Origin: Desulfobacteraceae bacterium
Lineage (GTDB): Bacteria; Desulfobacterota; Desulfobacteria; Desulfobacterales; UBA5852
Assembly: GCA_014237395.1 (NCBI GenBank)
Contig: JABZFP010000030.1
Location: 434,001-498,000, forward strand
Length of the DNA: 64,000 nucleotides
Direction of reading: 5' to 3'
In this document: piece by piece, positions 9,298 through 17,903 of the stretch
How the letters are laid out: each line of letters opens with the position of its first letter
Position numbering within the stretch: position 1 is the stretch's first letter
Translations under genes and position numbers: made by a program
Notes under the pieces: model-generated
Told to the model about the DNA's origin: nothing
The model's input: the letters and a program-made list of their open reading frames with translations, nothing else
Database searches by the model: none

Positions 9298-9354
9298 GTT
9301 ACTTTTGGCTCCCCAGCACGGACTCGAACCGCGGACTCGGTGGTTAACAGCCAC
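9289..9354. repeat. attL: 66-bp direct repeat (tRNA-Asn 3' part)
   Basis: Identical over 66 bp to 49266-49331. It covers the base of the terminator, the encoded CCA, the acceptor and T-arm strands and most of the anticodon stem-loop of tRNA-Asn(GUU), read on the minus strand (tRNA part 9306-9354). After 9354 the two copies diverge, so the left copy is a truncated tRNA. This is the displaced original end of the tRNA gene left by integration of the island. Confidence 0.92.
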
Positions 9355-9482
9355 TGGTAAGTTGTTTTCCCCTAAATTACTGCTATATATTTATACTTAC
9401 TAAAAACCAATGTATACAATATCTTATAACGGGGTTACCTTTCTATTGACTTACTCTAAGATACCTATATATATAAATTGTA

Positions 9483-9504
9483 GGTTGGAAATAGGGTTGG
9501 AAAT
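9483..9504. repeat. Arm-type repeat, left copy
   Basis: A 22-bp sequence built from two near-copies of GTTGGAAAT separated by AGG. An identical copy in the same orientation is at 49216-49237. It lies in the leader of the integrase gene. Location near both ends and tandem structure suggest integrase or excisionase arm-type binding sites; this is inference. Confidence 0.6.
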
Positions 9505-9518
9505 AGAGGGGGGCAGAT

Positions 9519-10697
9519 ATGGCTGGTCGGGAAAAAGTGGATGGATATGCTGGCGTATATTATCGCATGGCAGATCGGATTGGCGGAAAGGGCCAAGAAA
9601 AGGTCTACTATGTCGTTTACAAAAAGGATGGAAAGGTTGTCGAGGCCAAGGCGGGGCGGCAATACGCTGATGACATGACGCCTGCACGCGCATCTAAATT
9701 CAGAAATAATTTAATTGAAGGCCGAGACCAGACCCGACAGGAAAAACGAATAGCCGAGAAGGCCGCGAAAGAGGCTGAGAACACTCAATGGACCATAAAT
9801 GCACTGTGGGACCACTATTGCGCGAGCCATGCGGATAACAAGTCACTTACGAACGAGAAGGCAAAATATGAATTGTATGTCCGATCTGGCTTGGGCAAGA
9901 AGGAACCTCATGAATTGGTGCCTTTGGATGTGGACAGGCTCAGGCTGAAACTTCAACGAGCAGGTAAGCGGACCATGGCCGCTAGGGTGTTGGAATTGTT
10001 GAGGCGGTCGGTTAATTACGGCATCAAGCGTGGCCTGGTGCCTCCGATCAAGTTCAAAATAGAAATTCCCCGGTTGAACAATGAAGTCACTGAAGACCTG
10101 TCGCCGGAGCAAATCAAAAAATTGGTTAAAGCTCTTGATAACGATGAAGACCAAACAGCGGCAAATGTCATGCGGTTGGCGTTGTTCACCGGCATGCGAA
10201 AAGGCGAAATATTCAAACTCCGATGGGATGATATTGATTTCAGGCGCGGCTTTATCACCATGCTGGATCCAAAGGGTGGTAAAGACTCCATGATTCCATT
10301 GAACGCAGCGGCGAGGGCCGTTTTCGAATCCATTGAACAGGGTGATAGTGAGTATGTTTTCCCTGGACGGTTTCCGGGTACACACCTAACAGCCTGCAAA
10401 AAGAGCTTCGCCCGTATTGCGAAGGCAGCCGAGTTTCCGCTTGGATTTAGACCGATTCACGGCTTGAGGCACGTTTACGCAAGCATGTTGGCCAGCAGCG
10501 GAGAGGTCGAAATGCATGTTTTGCAACGGTTGATGACCCATAAAAACATCCAGACGACAATGCGTTATGCCCATTTACGTGATCAAACCCTGAAGGATGC
10601 CTCTGGGCTGGCCGGTACACTGATAGATGAGGCCGTGGCTGAAAAAGACGAAAAGGATGAAAACAGGGTCGTTAACCTGGAGGGGCACAGCCAGTAA
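9519..10697 (+). CDS. int: Tyrosine site-specific recombinase (island integrase)
   Basis: A 392-residue phage-type integrase. An N-terminal AP2-like/arm-binding region with a basic coiled stretch (about residues 60-95) is followed by a SAM-like core-binding region and the catalytic domain. Catalytic residues visible are Arg in FTGMRKGEIFKLRW, the HGLRH box, the second His in THKNIQTT and the Tyr in MRYAHLRD. It would catalyse insertion and excision at the tRNA-Asn attachment site. The ATG follows GAGGGGGG. All catalytic residues are intact, so the element may still be mobile. A degenerate relative of its C-terminus is at 20913-21154. Confidence 0.92.
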   Translation: MAGREKVDGYAGVYYRMADRIGGKGQEKVYYVVYKKDGKVVEAKAGRQYADDMTPARASKFRNNLIEGRDQTRQEKRIAEKAAKEAENTQWTINALWDHYCASHADNKSLTNEKAKYELYVRSGLGKKEPHELVPLDVDRLRLKLQRAGKRTMAARVLELLRRSVNYGIKRGLVPPIKFKIEIPRLNNEVTEDLSPEQIKKLVKALDNDEDQTAANVMRLALFTGMRKGEIFKLRWDDIDFRRGFITMLDPKGGKDSMIPLNAAARAVFESIEQGDSEYVFPGRFPGTHLTACKKSFARIAKAAEFPLGFRPIHGLRHVYASMLASSGEVEMHVLQRLMTHKNIQTTMRYAHLRDQTLKDASGLAGTLIDEAVAEKDEKDENRVVNLEGHSQ

Positions 10698-10807
10698 ATC
10701 AAATTATGGGGGATAGGGTCGCTCCCAAGCGCCGGCTTCCACACCGTTTTCCCCCTCCAACTCTTTGTGGAACTATCGTGTGGAGGATATGATTAGCAAA
10801 GCAACGG

Positions 10808-10857
10808 AAAGCCCCCCTCCTACTCTATTAGACCTATATAGTTGGGCTTTTTCCTTT
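10808..10857 (+). terminator. Possible terminator after the integrase
   Basis: AAAGCCC and GGGCTTT arms separated by about 29 nt and followed by a T/C-rich run, located about 110 bp after the integrase stop. The loop is long, so this is only a candidate. Confidence 0.35.
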
Positions 10858-10913
10858 CGAACGCACAATGCCCTTCCCCAAAAAGCAATGGTAGATCCTC
10901 TGCAAAAAAGCTA

Positions 10914-10943
10914 TTGACAAATGTTCTTAAGATGTAATTAAAT
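10914..10943 (+). promoter_or_regulatory. Candidate sigma-70 promoter of the rpiR-liv operon
   Basis: A perfect TTGACA at 10914-10919 is followed 18 bp later by TTAAAT (10938-10943) in AT-rich DNA, upstream of the RpiR regulator. The -10 match is modest. The predicted start point lies just before the 17-bp palindrome at 10961-10977. Confidence 0.5.
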
Positions 10944-10960
10944 CTTCATAAAATTTTGAT

Positions 10961-10977
10961 GAAGAATAATATTCTTC
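10961..10977. promoter_or_regulatory. Putative RpiR-type operator
   Basis: A perfect 17-bp palindrome, GAAGAATA-A-TATTCTTC, between the candidate promoter and the RpiR start. RpiR-family regulators often bind GAA-(N)-TTC type inverted repeats near their own promoter, so autoregulation is likely. Its position also argues for the RpiR start at 10995 rather than the in-frame ATG at 10956. Confidence 0.6.
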
Positions 10978-10994
10978 ACATCTTGAGGGTTTAT

Positions 10995-11867
10995 ATGAAA
11001 ACAGGCAATGTTCTTCAACTGATAAAGCAGAATCAGGGCCGGTTTTCCAATCAGCAGGCCAAAATCGCTGATTATATCTTGACCCACCACGATAAAGCGG
11101 CTTTTCTGACCGCCACCCAGCTTGCCAAAGAGGCTGACGTCAGTCAACCAACAGTGATTCGTTTTTCCCAGTTTCTCGGCTTCCCCCAATTCAGCATGTT
11201 TGCCTCGGCAGTCCAGTCTCTGCTTAAGGAGGAACTAACTTCAACTGAACGCCTGCGGCTCTCTCTTGGTGATCCTCGGGCTGAAGGACGAGAGATTTCA
11301 GACGATCCTGCTGAGTTTGATATCATTTACAAGGAAATCCGTACGTTGGAGCGTCTGGCCAGCACCTTTCCACACAAACAGTTCGAGCAGTTGGTTTCGC
11401 AGATTTGTGAGTGTAACCGTATTTTTATCGTCGGCACCCGGGGGTCGGCCTCTCTTACCCAGCATTTCGCCTATTTTCTCAGTAAAGTGAAATCACATGT
11501 CATTGCTGTCGATAATGGAGCCACACGCACCTACGACCAATTGCTGCATCTGAATGAAAAGGATCTGGTGATAGCCATAGCCTTTCCTCGATACCCCAGG
11601 GAAACCATCGAAATCGCGAAGTTTTGCTGTAGAAGAGGTGCCACCGTGTTCGGCATCACCGACCGCATAGAATCGCCCTTGGCTGAACAGGCACACACAT
11701 CGCTGGTGATACCCATCACATTCAGCACAATTTTTGATGCTTACGGTTCGGCCTTTTGCCTCTTCAACATGTTAGTGACACGCGTGGGCAGAACAAATTC
11801 CAAAGAGTCCGAAACCCTCTCACGCCGATTCGAAGTACTGGCCCGAGAAGTCAAAATATTCCTGTAG
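10995..11867 (+). CDS. RpiR-family transcriptional regulator (HTH + SIS)
   Basis: About 290 residues. Residues 1-80 are an HTH_6 domain (LIKQNQGRFSNQQAKIADYI, then DVSQPTVIRFSQFLGFPQF, the recognition helix region). Residues about 115-260 are a SIS sugar-isomerase-type domain (IFIVGTRGSASLTQHFAYFL and LVIAIAFPRYPRETIEIAKF). RpiR regulators sense phosphosugars or other small metabolites. It is the first gene of a block that continues without a break into the M20 hydrolase, so it probably controls that operon. The ATG at 10995 follows TGAGGGT. An upstream ATG at 10956 is less likely as it would overlap the palindrome. Confidence 0.88.
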   Translation: MKTGNVLQLIKQNQGRFSNQQAKIADYILTHHDKAAFLTATQLAKEADVSQPTVIRFSQFLGFPQFSMFASAVQSLLKEELTSTERLRLSLGDPRAEGREISDDPAEFDIIYKEIRTLERLASTFPHKQFEQLVSQICECNRIFIVGTRGSASLTQHFAYFLSKVKSHVIAVDNGATRTYDQLLHLNEKDLVIAIAFPRYPRETIEIAKFCCRRGATVFGITDRIESPLAEQAHTSLVIPITFSTIFDAYGSAFCLFNMLVTRVGRTNSKESETLSRRFEVLAREVKIFL

Positions 11868-11888
11868 ATGAACAACAAAGGAAAAGGG

Positions 11889-13154
11889 ATGACCATTTCT
11901 GAAACCGACCTGAAAAATTGTTTCGACCATGAACGTATGGCCGCCTTGATCGAATCTTTCGGAAAAATTGGACGAACCAACGCAGGCGGAGTCTCGCGTT
12001 TGGCCTTCAGCGACGAAGACCGTAAAGCTCGGGAAAAATTCTTACACATTCTCGAAACCGAGTTCAACCTGGCTGTCCGCATCGATCCACTTGGCAATAT
12101 CTTTGCCCGCCGGGAGGGGCGGTATCCTGACCTACCAGTTATTATGACCGGCTCCCACCTTGATTCGGTACGTAACGGAGGTAAATTCGACGGACCTGCT
12201 GGTGTGTTTAGCTCTCTCGAGGCATTCCGGACTCTGGACCTTCTTGACATTGAAACCCAGCACCCCTTCGAACTGTGCATGTTAAGCTCCGAAGAGCCCA
12301 ACACTTTTGGCATTTCAACCTTTGGCAGCCGCGGCATGGTCGGCACCCTGAAGAAAAAAGACGTGGAAACGCTTTGCGACGACAACGGCCAGAGGCTTCC
12401 CGATGCCCTAAAGAACATCGGCGGCGATCTCGACCGCATGGCTGAAGCGGTGCGCTCTTCTGGAGAAATCAAGTATTTCCTTGAGCTTCACATAGAACAA
12501 ATGCCTTGCCTCGAAGAAGACGGCAAGGATATCGGTATTGTCGACGGTGTTACTGGCATCTATCGTGAAGCTGTCACCGTGGCTGGCGAGGCAAGCCACT
12601 GTGGCACCACGCCGATGACTGAGCGCAAAGACGCACTATGTGCAGCTTCGGAAATCATCCTGGCTTTAGAAGAGGCCGCAAGGCAGGAGGAAGGTCAGGC
12701 CGTGGCCACTGTGGGGCACATGACCGTTTTTCCGAACTCTATCAACATTACACCTGGCCAGGTAACTTTGGACCTGGAAATTCGCAGCTTCTATCAAGAA
12801 CGGATTTCGCGGATTAGGGAGAAAGTGGCCGGTGTCATCGAGGGACTTGTTGAGCAGCGCGGCGTTCGGATCGAGCGCAAGATTACTTACGACAACCCGC
12901 CCATCCGCTTTTCGCCAGTGGTCGTCAACGCTATCGCCGAGGCGACTGAGGTCTTGGGTTTTTCCAGTCGCAACGAAGTGAGCATGGCCGGACACGACGC
13001 GGCTCACGTCAACGGCATCTGTAAGGCAGGCATGATCTTCATTCCCTGCCGCAAGGGATTGAGCCACTGCCCAGAAGAGTTCACCACAACCGAGAATATC
13101 GTCAAAGGGGCGCAGTGCCTGCTCAAGACGCTTTTGCTACTCGACCAAGGATAG
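11889..13154 (+). CDS. M20-family amidohydrolase/N-carbamoyl-amino-acid hydrolase
   Basis: A 421-residue Zn-dependent hydrolase of the HyuC/AllC/beta-ureidopropionase type. Metal and catalytic residues are visible in GSHLDSV, GKFDGPAGV, SSEEPN, FLELHIEQ and near the C-terminus GHDAAHV. This subfamily removes carbamoyl or amide groups, releasing ammonia and CO2 (allantoate, N-carbamoyl-amino acids, ureidopropionate); the true substrate cannot be read from sequence. The start at 11889 has an AAAGGA ribosome site, better than the ATG at 11868 that abuts the rpiR stop. Its product ammonia or amino acid could feed the ligase encoded next. Confidence 0.82.
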   Translation: MTISETDLKNCFDHERMAALIESFGKIGRTNAGGVSRLAFSDEDRKAREKFLHILETEFNLAVRIDPLGNIFARREGRYPDLPVIMTGSHLDSVRNGGKFDGPAGVFSSLEAFRTLDLLDIETQHPFELCMLSSEEPNTFGISTFGSRGMVGTLKKKDVETLCDDNGQRLPDALKNIGGDLDRMAEAVRSSGEIKYFLELHIEQMPCLEEDGKDIGIVDGVTGIYREAVTVAGEASHCGTTPMTERKDALCAASEIILALEEAARQEEGQAVATVGHMTVFPNSINITPGQVTLDLEIRSFYQERISRIREKVAGVIEGLVEQRGVRIERKITYDNPPIRFSPVVVNAIAEATEVLGFSSRNEVSMAGHDAAHVNGICKAGMIFIPCRKGLSHCPEEFTTTENIVKGAQCLLKTLLLLDQG

Positions 13155-13168
13155 GGAGATAGACAACA

Positions 13169-14491
13169 ATGCAGGAAATCATCAATCAAATTGGAAAAGA
13201 CGAAATCCGGTTCATTAACTTTCAGTTCACCACCATCGACGGGACCATCCGACAACTGATCAACCCGGCCAGGGGCTTAGAAGGACTGCTGTCCGACGGC
13301 CTCGGCTTCGACGGCTCTTCGTGCAAGTACGTCCCTGTCAACCAAAGCGATCTGACCCTCAAACCGGACCTTTCCACCTACCAAGTGCTGCCGTGGGGCG
13401 ATGCTGAAAACCGCACGGCGCGCTTTATCTGCGATGTCTTCAGCGGCGACGGAGCCGAACCCTTTACCGCCGACCCGCGATGTTTACTTAAAAAGATGAT
13501 TGCTGACATGAAGGCCGAGTTCGGACAGGGTTGGGATTTCATGCTCGCCCCGGAAATTGAGTTTTTCCTGCTGGAAAAGGATGAAAACGGAAACTACATC
13601 CCCAACGATAGGGCCTCGTATTTCGACATTCCGCCTTACGACAAAGGATGTGAGTTCCGCAAGGATATCAGCCGGGCCTTGGATTCAGTGGGCCTCGTCA
13701 CCGAAAAAAACCACCACGAGGTGCCTAACGGCAAGCACGAGATCACTTTCGCCTACGGCGAGGCTCTATCAGTGGCCGATCAGACCGTGACTTTCCGCCA
13801 GGTAGTCAAGTACATGGCCGCACAACGGGGCCTGATCGCCACCTTCATGCCTAAGCCCTTTGTCTGGACTTACGGTTGCGGCATGCACGTGCATCTGAAC
13901 CTGAAGGACAGCGAGGCGAAATGCAACCTTTTCTATGACGAAGCCGATGCCCACAACCTCTCGCAGACCGCCCGTCACTTCATTGCCGGATTGCTGGCCC
14001 ATGCCCGCGGTTTGACCGGGATTACCAATCCCTCTGTCAATTCTTACAAGCGGTTAGTTCCCGGCTGGGAGGCCCCGGTTTATGTCTCTTGGGGTTTCGG
14101 AAATCGATCAAGCCTGCTGCGTATACCCAAAGGCAACCCAAAAGCCATGCGCGTTGAGACACGCAACCCGGATTCGAGCTGTAATCCCTATCTGGCATAC
14201 GCTGCCCTGCTGGCCGCCGGCCTCGACGGCGTGCGCAACCAAATGACGCCACCAGACTACATCAACGACAACATCTATGCCCTGACCCCGGAAGAGAAGA
14301 GTGCCCGCGGCATTGGGGACTTACCTAGTGACCTGAAGGAAGCCCTGGACGCGTTCGAAGCTGACACGACGCTGAACGGTGCTTTCGGTAAAAGCTTTAC
14401 CGAAAAATTCTTGGCTCTGAAACGGCGGGAAGTGACTGAGTTTTCTACCACCATCCATCCGTGGGAACTCGAAACATACGTCAACGTCTGA
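13169..14491 (+). CDS. Glutamine synthetase family ligase (type I)
   Basis: A 440-residue GS-type enzyme. Recognisable are GLGFDGSS (ammonium-site Asp loop), APEIEFFLL, HHEVPNGKHEI (metal glutamates), GCGMHVHLNL (metal His), NSYKRLVPGWEAP (glutamate flap) and RVETRNPDSSCNPYL. All metal and ATP-site motifs are intact, so it is likely active. The adenylylation region is not the usual NLYDLPPEE but NIYALTPEE, so control may differ. It may assimilate ammonia released by the upstream hydrolase, or make a gamma-glutamyl-amine from an imported compound, as PuuA-type members do. Its place within a transport/catabolic operon argues against it being the housekeeping GlnA. Confidence 0.85.
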   Translation: MQEIINQIGKDEIRFINFQFTTIDGTIRQLINPARGLEGLLSDGLGFDGSSCKYVPVNQSDLTLKPDLSTYQVLPWGDAENRTARFICDVFSGDGAEPFTADPRCLLKKMIADMKAEFGQGWDFMLAPEIEFFLLEKDENGNYIPNDRASYFDIPPYDKGCEFRKDISRALDSVGLVTEKNHHEVPNGKHEITFAYGEALSVADQTVTFRQVVKYMAAQRGLIATFMPKPFVWTYGCGMHVHLNLKDSEAKCNLFYDEADAHNLSQTARHFIAGLLAHARGLTGITNPSVNSYKRLVPGWEAPVYVSWGFGNRSSLLRIPKGNPKAMRVETRNPDSSCNPYLAYAALLAAGLDGVRNQMTPPDYINDNIYALTPEEKSARGIGDLPSDLKEALDAFEADTTLNGAFGKSFTEKFLALKRREVTEFSTTIHPWELETYVNV

Positions 14492-14559
14492 TCGCGATTG
14501 AATATCCGGTTGCCTGGGTAATGCGGCATTCCGGTGCCAGGCCGCCCGCAACCGAGTTG

Positions 14560-15501
14560 ATGAAAGTTTCTATGAAAACGTATCGAAAAACCACACTATC
14601 GGTAATCGTTATAGCGACACTGTTCCTCGCTATGGTCCCGGTGTTACCGCTGTCCAAGCCGTACTTCTTCTACATGATGTTTTGGATCACCATGGCCAGC
14701 GCCTTCAATATCATCTACGGTTTTGTCGGGTATCTTCCCTTCGGCTACGTCATGTTCTACGGTGTCGGGACCTACGTTACGGCTGTGCTTTGGAGCCGAC
14801 TGGGTGTTCCGCTACCCCTGGCCATCCTCTGCTCCGGGGCGGCCGGCTTAGTGTTGTCTCTGGCCTTTGCCCCGACCTTACGGCTTAAGGGAATCTACTT
14901 TGCCATTGTCAACTTTGCCTCGGCCATGGTGCTACGTATTGTGGTGGCCAACCTGCCGGAGGCGTGGGCCGGGGGAAGTTTCGGCATCAGTCTTTCCGGA
15001 GCCTACAAACCGCTGGCGAGCTACTACCTGATGTTGGCGCTGACCGTCGCCAGCGTGGTCGTGGGCCTGTGGTTGTCGCATTCGCGGCTGGGCATCGCTT
15101 TGCGCTGCATCCGCGACGATGAGGCTGCGGCCGCCGTTATGGGGATTAATGTATCCATGAGCCGCCTCAAGGCGTGGATGCTCGCAGCGGTGATTCCATC
15201 TCTGGCTGGCGGCATTGAGGCCTGGTTTACTGCCATCGTGGACCCGGACACATCTTTCAACCTGATGTCCACTGCCAAAACCATTGTCTACGCCATGTTC
15301 GGTGGGTTGGGAACCATCACCGGCCCAATTTTTGGGGCCGTTTTTATGTACGGGTTGGACGATTTCATCTGGGGCCGGTTTCCGTTGTTGAACCTGCTGG
15401 TGCTCGGCGTGACTATCATCTTCCTGATCCTCTTTCTGCCTCGGGGGGTGGTCGGTTCGTTGATCCAGCGCTGGCCAGGCTTGAGGAAAATCATCGAATA
15501 G
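14560..15501 (+). CDS. livM: Branched-chain amino acid-type ABC permease LivM
   Basis: About 313 residues with eight or nine hydrophobic helices. It carries the family patterns FNIIYGFVGYLPFGYVMFYG and the cytoplasmic loop SRLGIALRCIRDDEAAAAVMGIN that contacts the ATPase, ending with a GGLGTITGP region. The longer frame from 14461 would run 30 bp over the ligase gene and adds non-family residues, so the ATG at 14560 was chosen; ATG 14572 is possible. It pairs with LivH to form the membrane channel. Confidence 0.88.
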   Translation: MKVSMKTYRKTTLSVIVIATLFLAMVPVLPLSKPYFFYMMFWITMASAFNIIYGFVGYLPFGYVMFYGVGTYVTAVLWSRLGVPLPLAILCSGAAGLVLSLAFAPTLRLKGIYFAIVNFASAMVLRIVVANLPEAWAGGSFGISLSGAYKPLASYYLMLALTVASVVVGLWLSHSRLGIALRCIRDDEAAAAVMGINVSMSRLKAWMLAAVIPSLAGGIEAWFTAIVDPDTSFNLMSTAKTIVYAMFGGLGTITGPIFGAVFMYGLDDFIWGRFPLLNLLVLGVTIIFLILFLPRGVVGSLIQRWPGLRKIIE

Positions 15502-15519
15502 TGACCGGGAGGAGAAACC

Positions 15520-16404
15520 GTGTTCGAACTAATTCTCATGGCTATCGTCTCCGGGGTACTGATGGGTATCATCTACGGCCTGATCGGCATTGGGATGAAC
15601 ATCCTCTACGGCGTGATGCGGATCGTAAACTTCGCCCACGGCGAGTTCATGATGCTCGGCGCCTACCTGGCCTTCACCCTGAACAGGGCCTTTGGCCTTT
15701 CCTCCCTGCAAGCCATCCTGGTAGTGATGCCTGTCTTTTTCATCCTTGGGGTGATGCTTCACGCGCTGTTCTACAATCGTATCCAGCAGTCCGAAGACCC
15801 GGAGATCGCCTCTTTTCTCACTTTTTTCGGAGTCTCGCTGGTGATCACCTCCCTGATTCTGATGATCTGGAAGGCCGATCCACGGAGCGTACCACTTCCT
15901 TTTGAAAAAGTGTCGTTCTTTCTCGGCCCGGTCTTCCTTTCCACCGGGCGTTTGGTCAGCGCATTGATCTGCGTCCTGGCCGTCGCTGCTATTAGTTTTT
16001 TCCTTTACCGTACTTACACAGGTAAAGCGGTGAGAGCCATCATCGAAAACCGGGACGCGGTCTCCATCCTGGGGATCGACGTCCACCGAGTTTCGGCCCT
16101 GGTCTTCGGCATCGGGCTGGCCATTGTGGCCATCACCGGTTGCCTGGTCACCCTCAGCTTTCCGGCCATTACACCGGTTTTAGGTCAAACTTACACCAAC
16201 ATCGCCTTTCTGGTCATCGTGCTGGGCGGCTTGGGAAGCCCGTTAGGATCCATGCTGGGCGGCCTGGTCTACGGACTGGCCGAGAGCCTCAGTTCGGTCT
16301 TTTTGCCACTGGCCCTTTCGCCGCTGGTGGCGTTCGTTATCTTGGTCGTCATGGTTATGATCCGACCCCAGGGGTTGCTGGGAAAAGTATCGACCCGCAT
16401 TTAA
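15520..16404 (+). CDS. livH: Branched-chain amino acid-type ABC permease LivH
   Basis: A 294-residue membrane protein with about eight helices. Family marks are LIYGLIG-like IIYGLIGIGMNILYGVMRIVN, NFAHGEFMMLGAY and the coupling loop TGKAVRAIIENRDAVSILGID, then VLGGLGSPLGSMLGGL. The start is GTG with a strong GGGAGGAG site. It lies 18 nt after livM and 19 nt before livG. Confidence 0.9.
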   Translation: MFELILMAIVSGVLMGIIYGLIGIGMNILYGVMRIVNFAHGEFMMLGAYLAFTLNRAFGLSSLQAILVVMPVFFILGVMLHALFYNRIQQSEDPEIASFLTFFGVSLVITSLILMIWKADPRSVPLPFEKVSFFLGPVFLSTGRLVSALICVLAVAAISFFLYRTYTGKAVRAIIENRDAVSILGIDVHRVSALVFGIGLAIVAITGCLVTLSFPAITPVLGQTYTNIAFLVIVLGGLGSPLGSMLGGLVYGLAESLSSVFLPLALSPLVAFVILVVMVMIRPQGLLGKVSTRI

Positions 16405-16423
16405 TGAAACACGAGGAATGTGC

Positions 16424-17137
16424 ATGGCTTCGTTATTGGAAGTGGAGAATATCGAAAAGTCATTCGGCGGGCTCAAGGCCCTTGACGGCATTGACCTGTC
16501 GGTGGAAGAAAATTCGATCACCTCGGTAATCGGACCAAACGGGTCGGGTAAGACGACGCTCCTCAACTGCATCAACGGCATCTATGTGCCGGAAAAGGGA
16601 CACGTCACTTACCGCGGCCGGTCGATCCTGGGGAAAAAACCCCATGAAGTTGCACGCATGGGTATCGGCCGCACTTTTCAGGTAGCCCGGGTGTTTAAAA
16701 AGATTCCGGTAGTCGACAACATTCTGGCACCGGTGCTAAGTTCTCACCGGCCGATGACTGACCTTCGTCGCGAAGCCGTTGAATTGCTCAAGAGGGTCGG
16801 CATGGAAAAGTTCACCGACGGCATCGGCGGAGACCTTTCGGGTGGTCAGCAGAAGTTGCTCGAACTTCTGCGAGCCTGGATCGCCGATTTTGACCTGATC
16901 CTGCTGGACGAACCATTTGCAGGGGTCCATCCAGAACTCAAGGCACTATTCTTCGAAGAGATCCGCGAACTGCAGCGCCTGGGAAAAACGTTTGTGCTCA
17001 TCAGCCACGACATGCACTCAGTTTACACTCTTTCGGACACTATTGTCGTTTTCGACCTCGGGAAGGTCATCGCCCGAGGCCAACAGGAAGAAATCCAGAA
17101 CAATGAGCGGGTGATCGAAGCTTACCTGGGAAATTAG
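16424..17137 (+). CDS. livG: Liv-type ABC transporter ATPase LivG
   Basis: A 237-residue ATP-binding protein with Walker A GPNGSGKTT, signature LSGGQQKLLEL, Walker B LILLDEPFAGV and switch His in LISHDM. The first ATG (16418) sits directly against GAGGA, so the ATG at 16424, six bases further, was taken as start. It drives the LivHM permease together with LivF. Confidence 0.9.
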   Translation: MASLLEVENIEKSFGGLKALDGIDLSVEENSITSVIGPNGSGKTTLLNCINGIYVPEKGHVTYRGRSILGKKPHEVARMGIGRTFQVARVFKKIPVVDNILAPVLSSHRPMTDLRREAVELLKRVGMEKFTDGIGGDLSGGQQKLLELLRAWIADFDLILLDEPFAGVHPELKALFFEEIRELQRLGKTFVLISHDMHSVYTLSDTIVVFDLGKVIARGQQEEIQNNERVIEAYLGN

Positions 17138-17139
17138 CA

Positions 17140-17856
17140 ATGGCAATAATAGAAGCTGAAAACCTGACGGTTTCTTACTATGGAGATATAGACATCCTGA
17201 AAGACGTCTCTTTCGAGGCTGAAGAGGGGCGGATAACGACCATCATTGGTCCCAACGGGGCTGGCAAGTCGACCTTGCTCAAAACTCTCTACGGGCTACT
17301 TATACCCAAGACAGGCACGATCCGCTTTCGAGGCAAATCAATCACCGGGCTCAAAGTGCACCGGTTCATCCATACCGGTATCGCTTACGTGCCCCAGTTG
17401 CGAAGCATCTTTCCGGACCTTACGGTCCGTGAAAACCTGGAACTGGGCACCTGGATATTCAAGAAAGACCGTAAACGGGTTGATCGGGCCATTGACGAGG
17501 TCTGTGAACGTTTTCCTATTCTCGGAGAAAAGCGCAAGACCCGAGCCGGACTTCTCAGTGGCGGCCAACAGAAGATCCTGGAGATTGGCCGTTCCCTGCT
17601 GACACGACCCAGCGTCTGCCTGCTGGACGAACCGACCGCGACGCTGGCGCCGCGCATCGCCGAACAAATCTACCGGACTATGGTCGACCTCAAGTCTGAA
17701 AAGATCACCGTTGTCATGGTGGATCAGCGTGTCCGGCAGGCATTCGATGTCTCGGACCACCTCTACATTCTGGAACTGGGCCGGAACAAAGCCAGCGGAA
17801 CCCGGCACGAATTTGAAGGTAGCCTCAAGGAGATGATAAAAGGGTGGCTGACCTAA
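17140..17856 (+). CDS. livF: Liv-type ABC transporter ATPase LivF
   Basis: A 238-residue second ATPase with Walker A GPNGAGKST, signature LSGGQQKILEI and Walker B VCLLDEPTATL. The DEPTATLAP variant replaces the usual DEPSLGLAP of LivF. It follows livG with only 2 nt between stop and start, showing tight co-transcription. Confidence 0.9.
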   Translation: MAIIEAENLTVSYYGDIDILKDVSFEAEEGRITTIIGPNGAGKSTLLKTLYGLLIPKTGTIRFRGKSITGLKVHRFIHTGIAYVPQLRSIFPDLTVRENLELGTWIFKKDRKRVDRAIDEVCERFPILGEKRKTRAGLLSGGQQKILEIGRSLLTRPSVCLLDEPTATLAPRIAEQIYRTMVDLKSEKITVVMVDQRVRQAFDVSDHLYILELGRNKASGTRHEFEGSLKEMIKGWLT

Positions 17857-17903
17857 TCAGCCTTTAATCAAAACATAACCTACACGACAAGGAGGAGAAA
17901 CGA

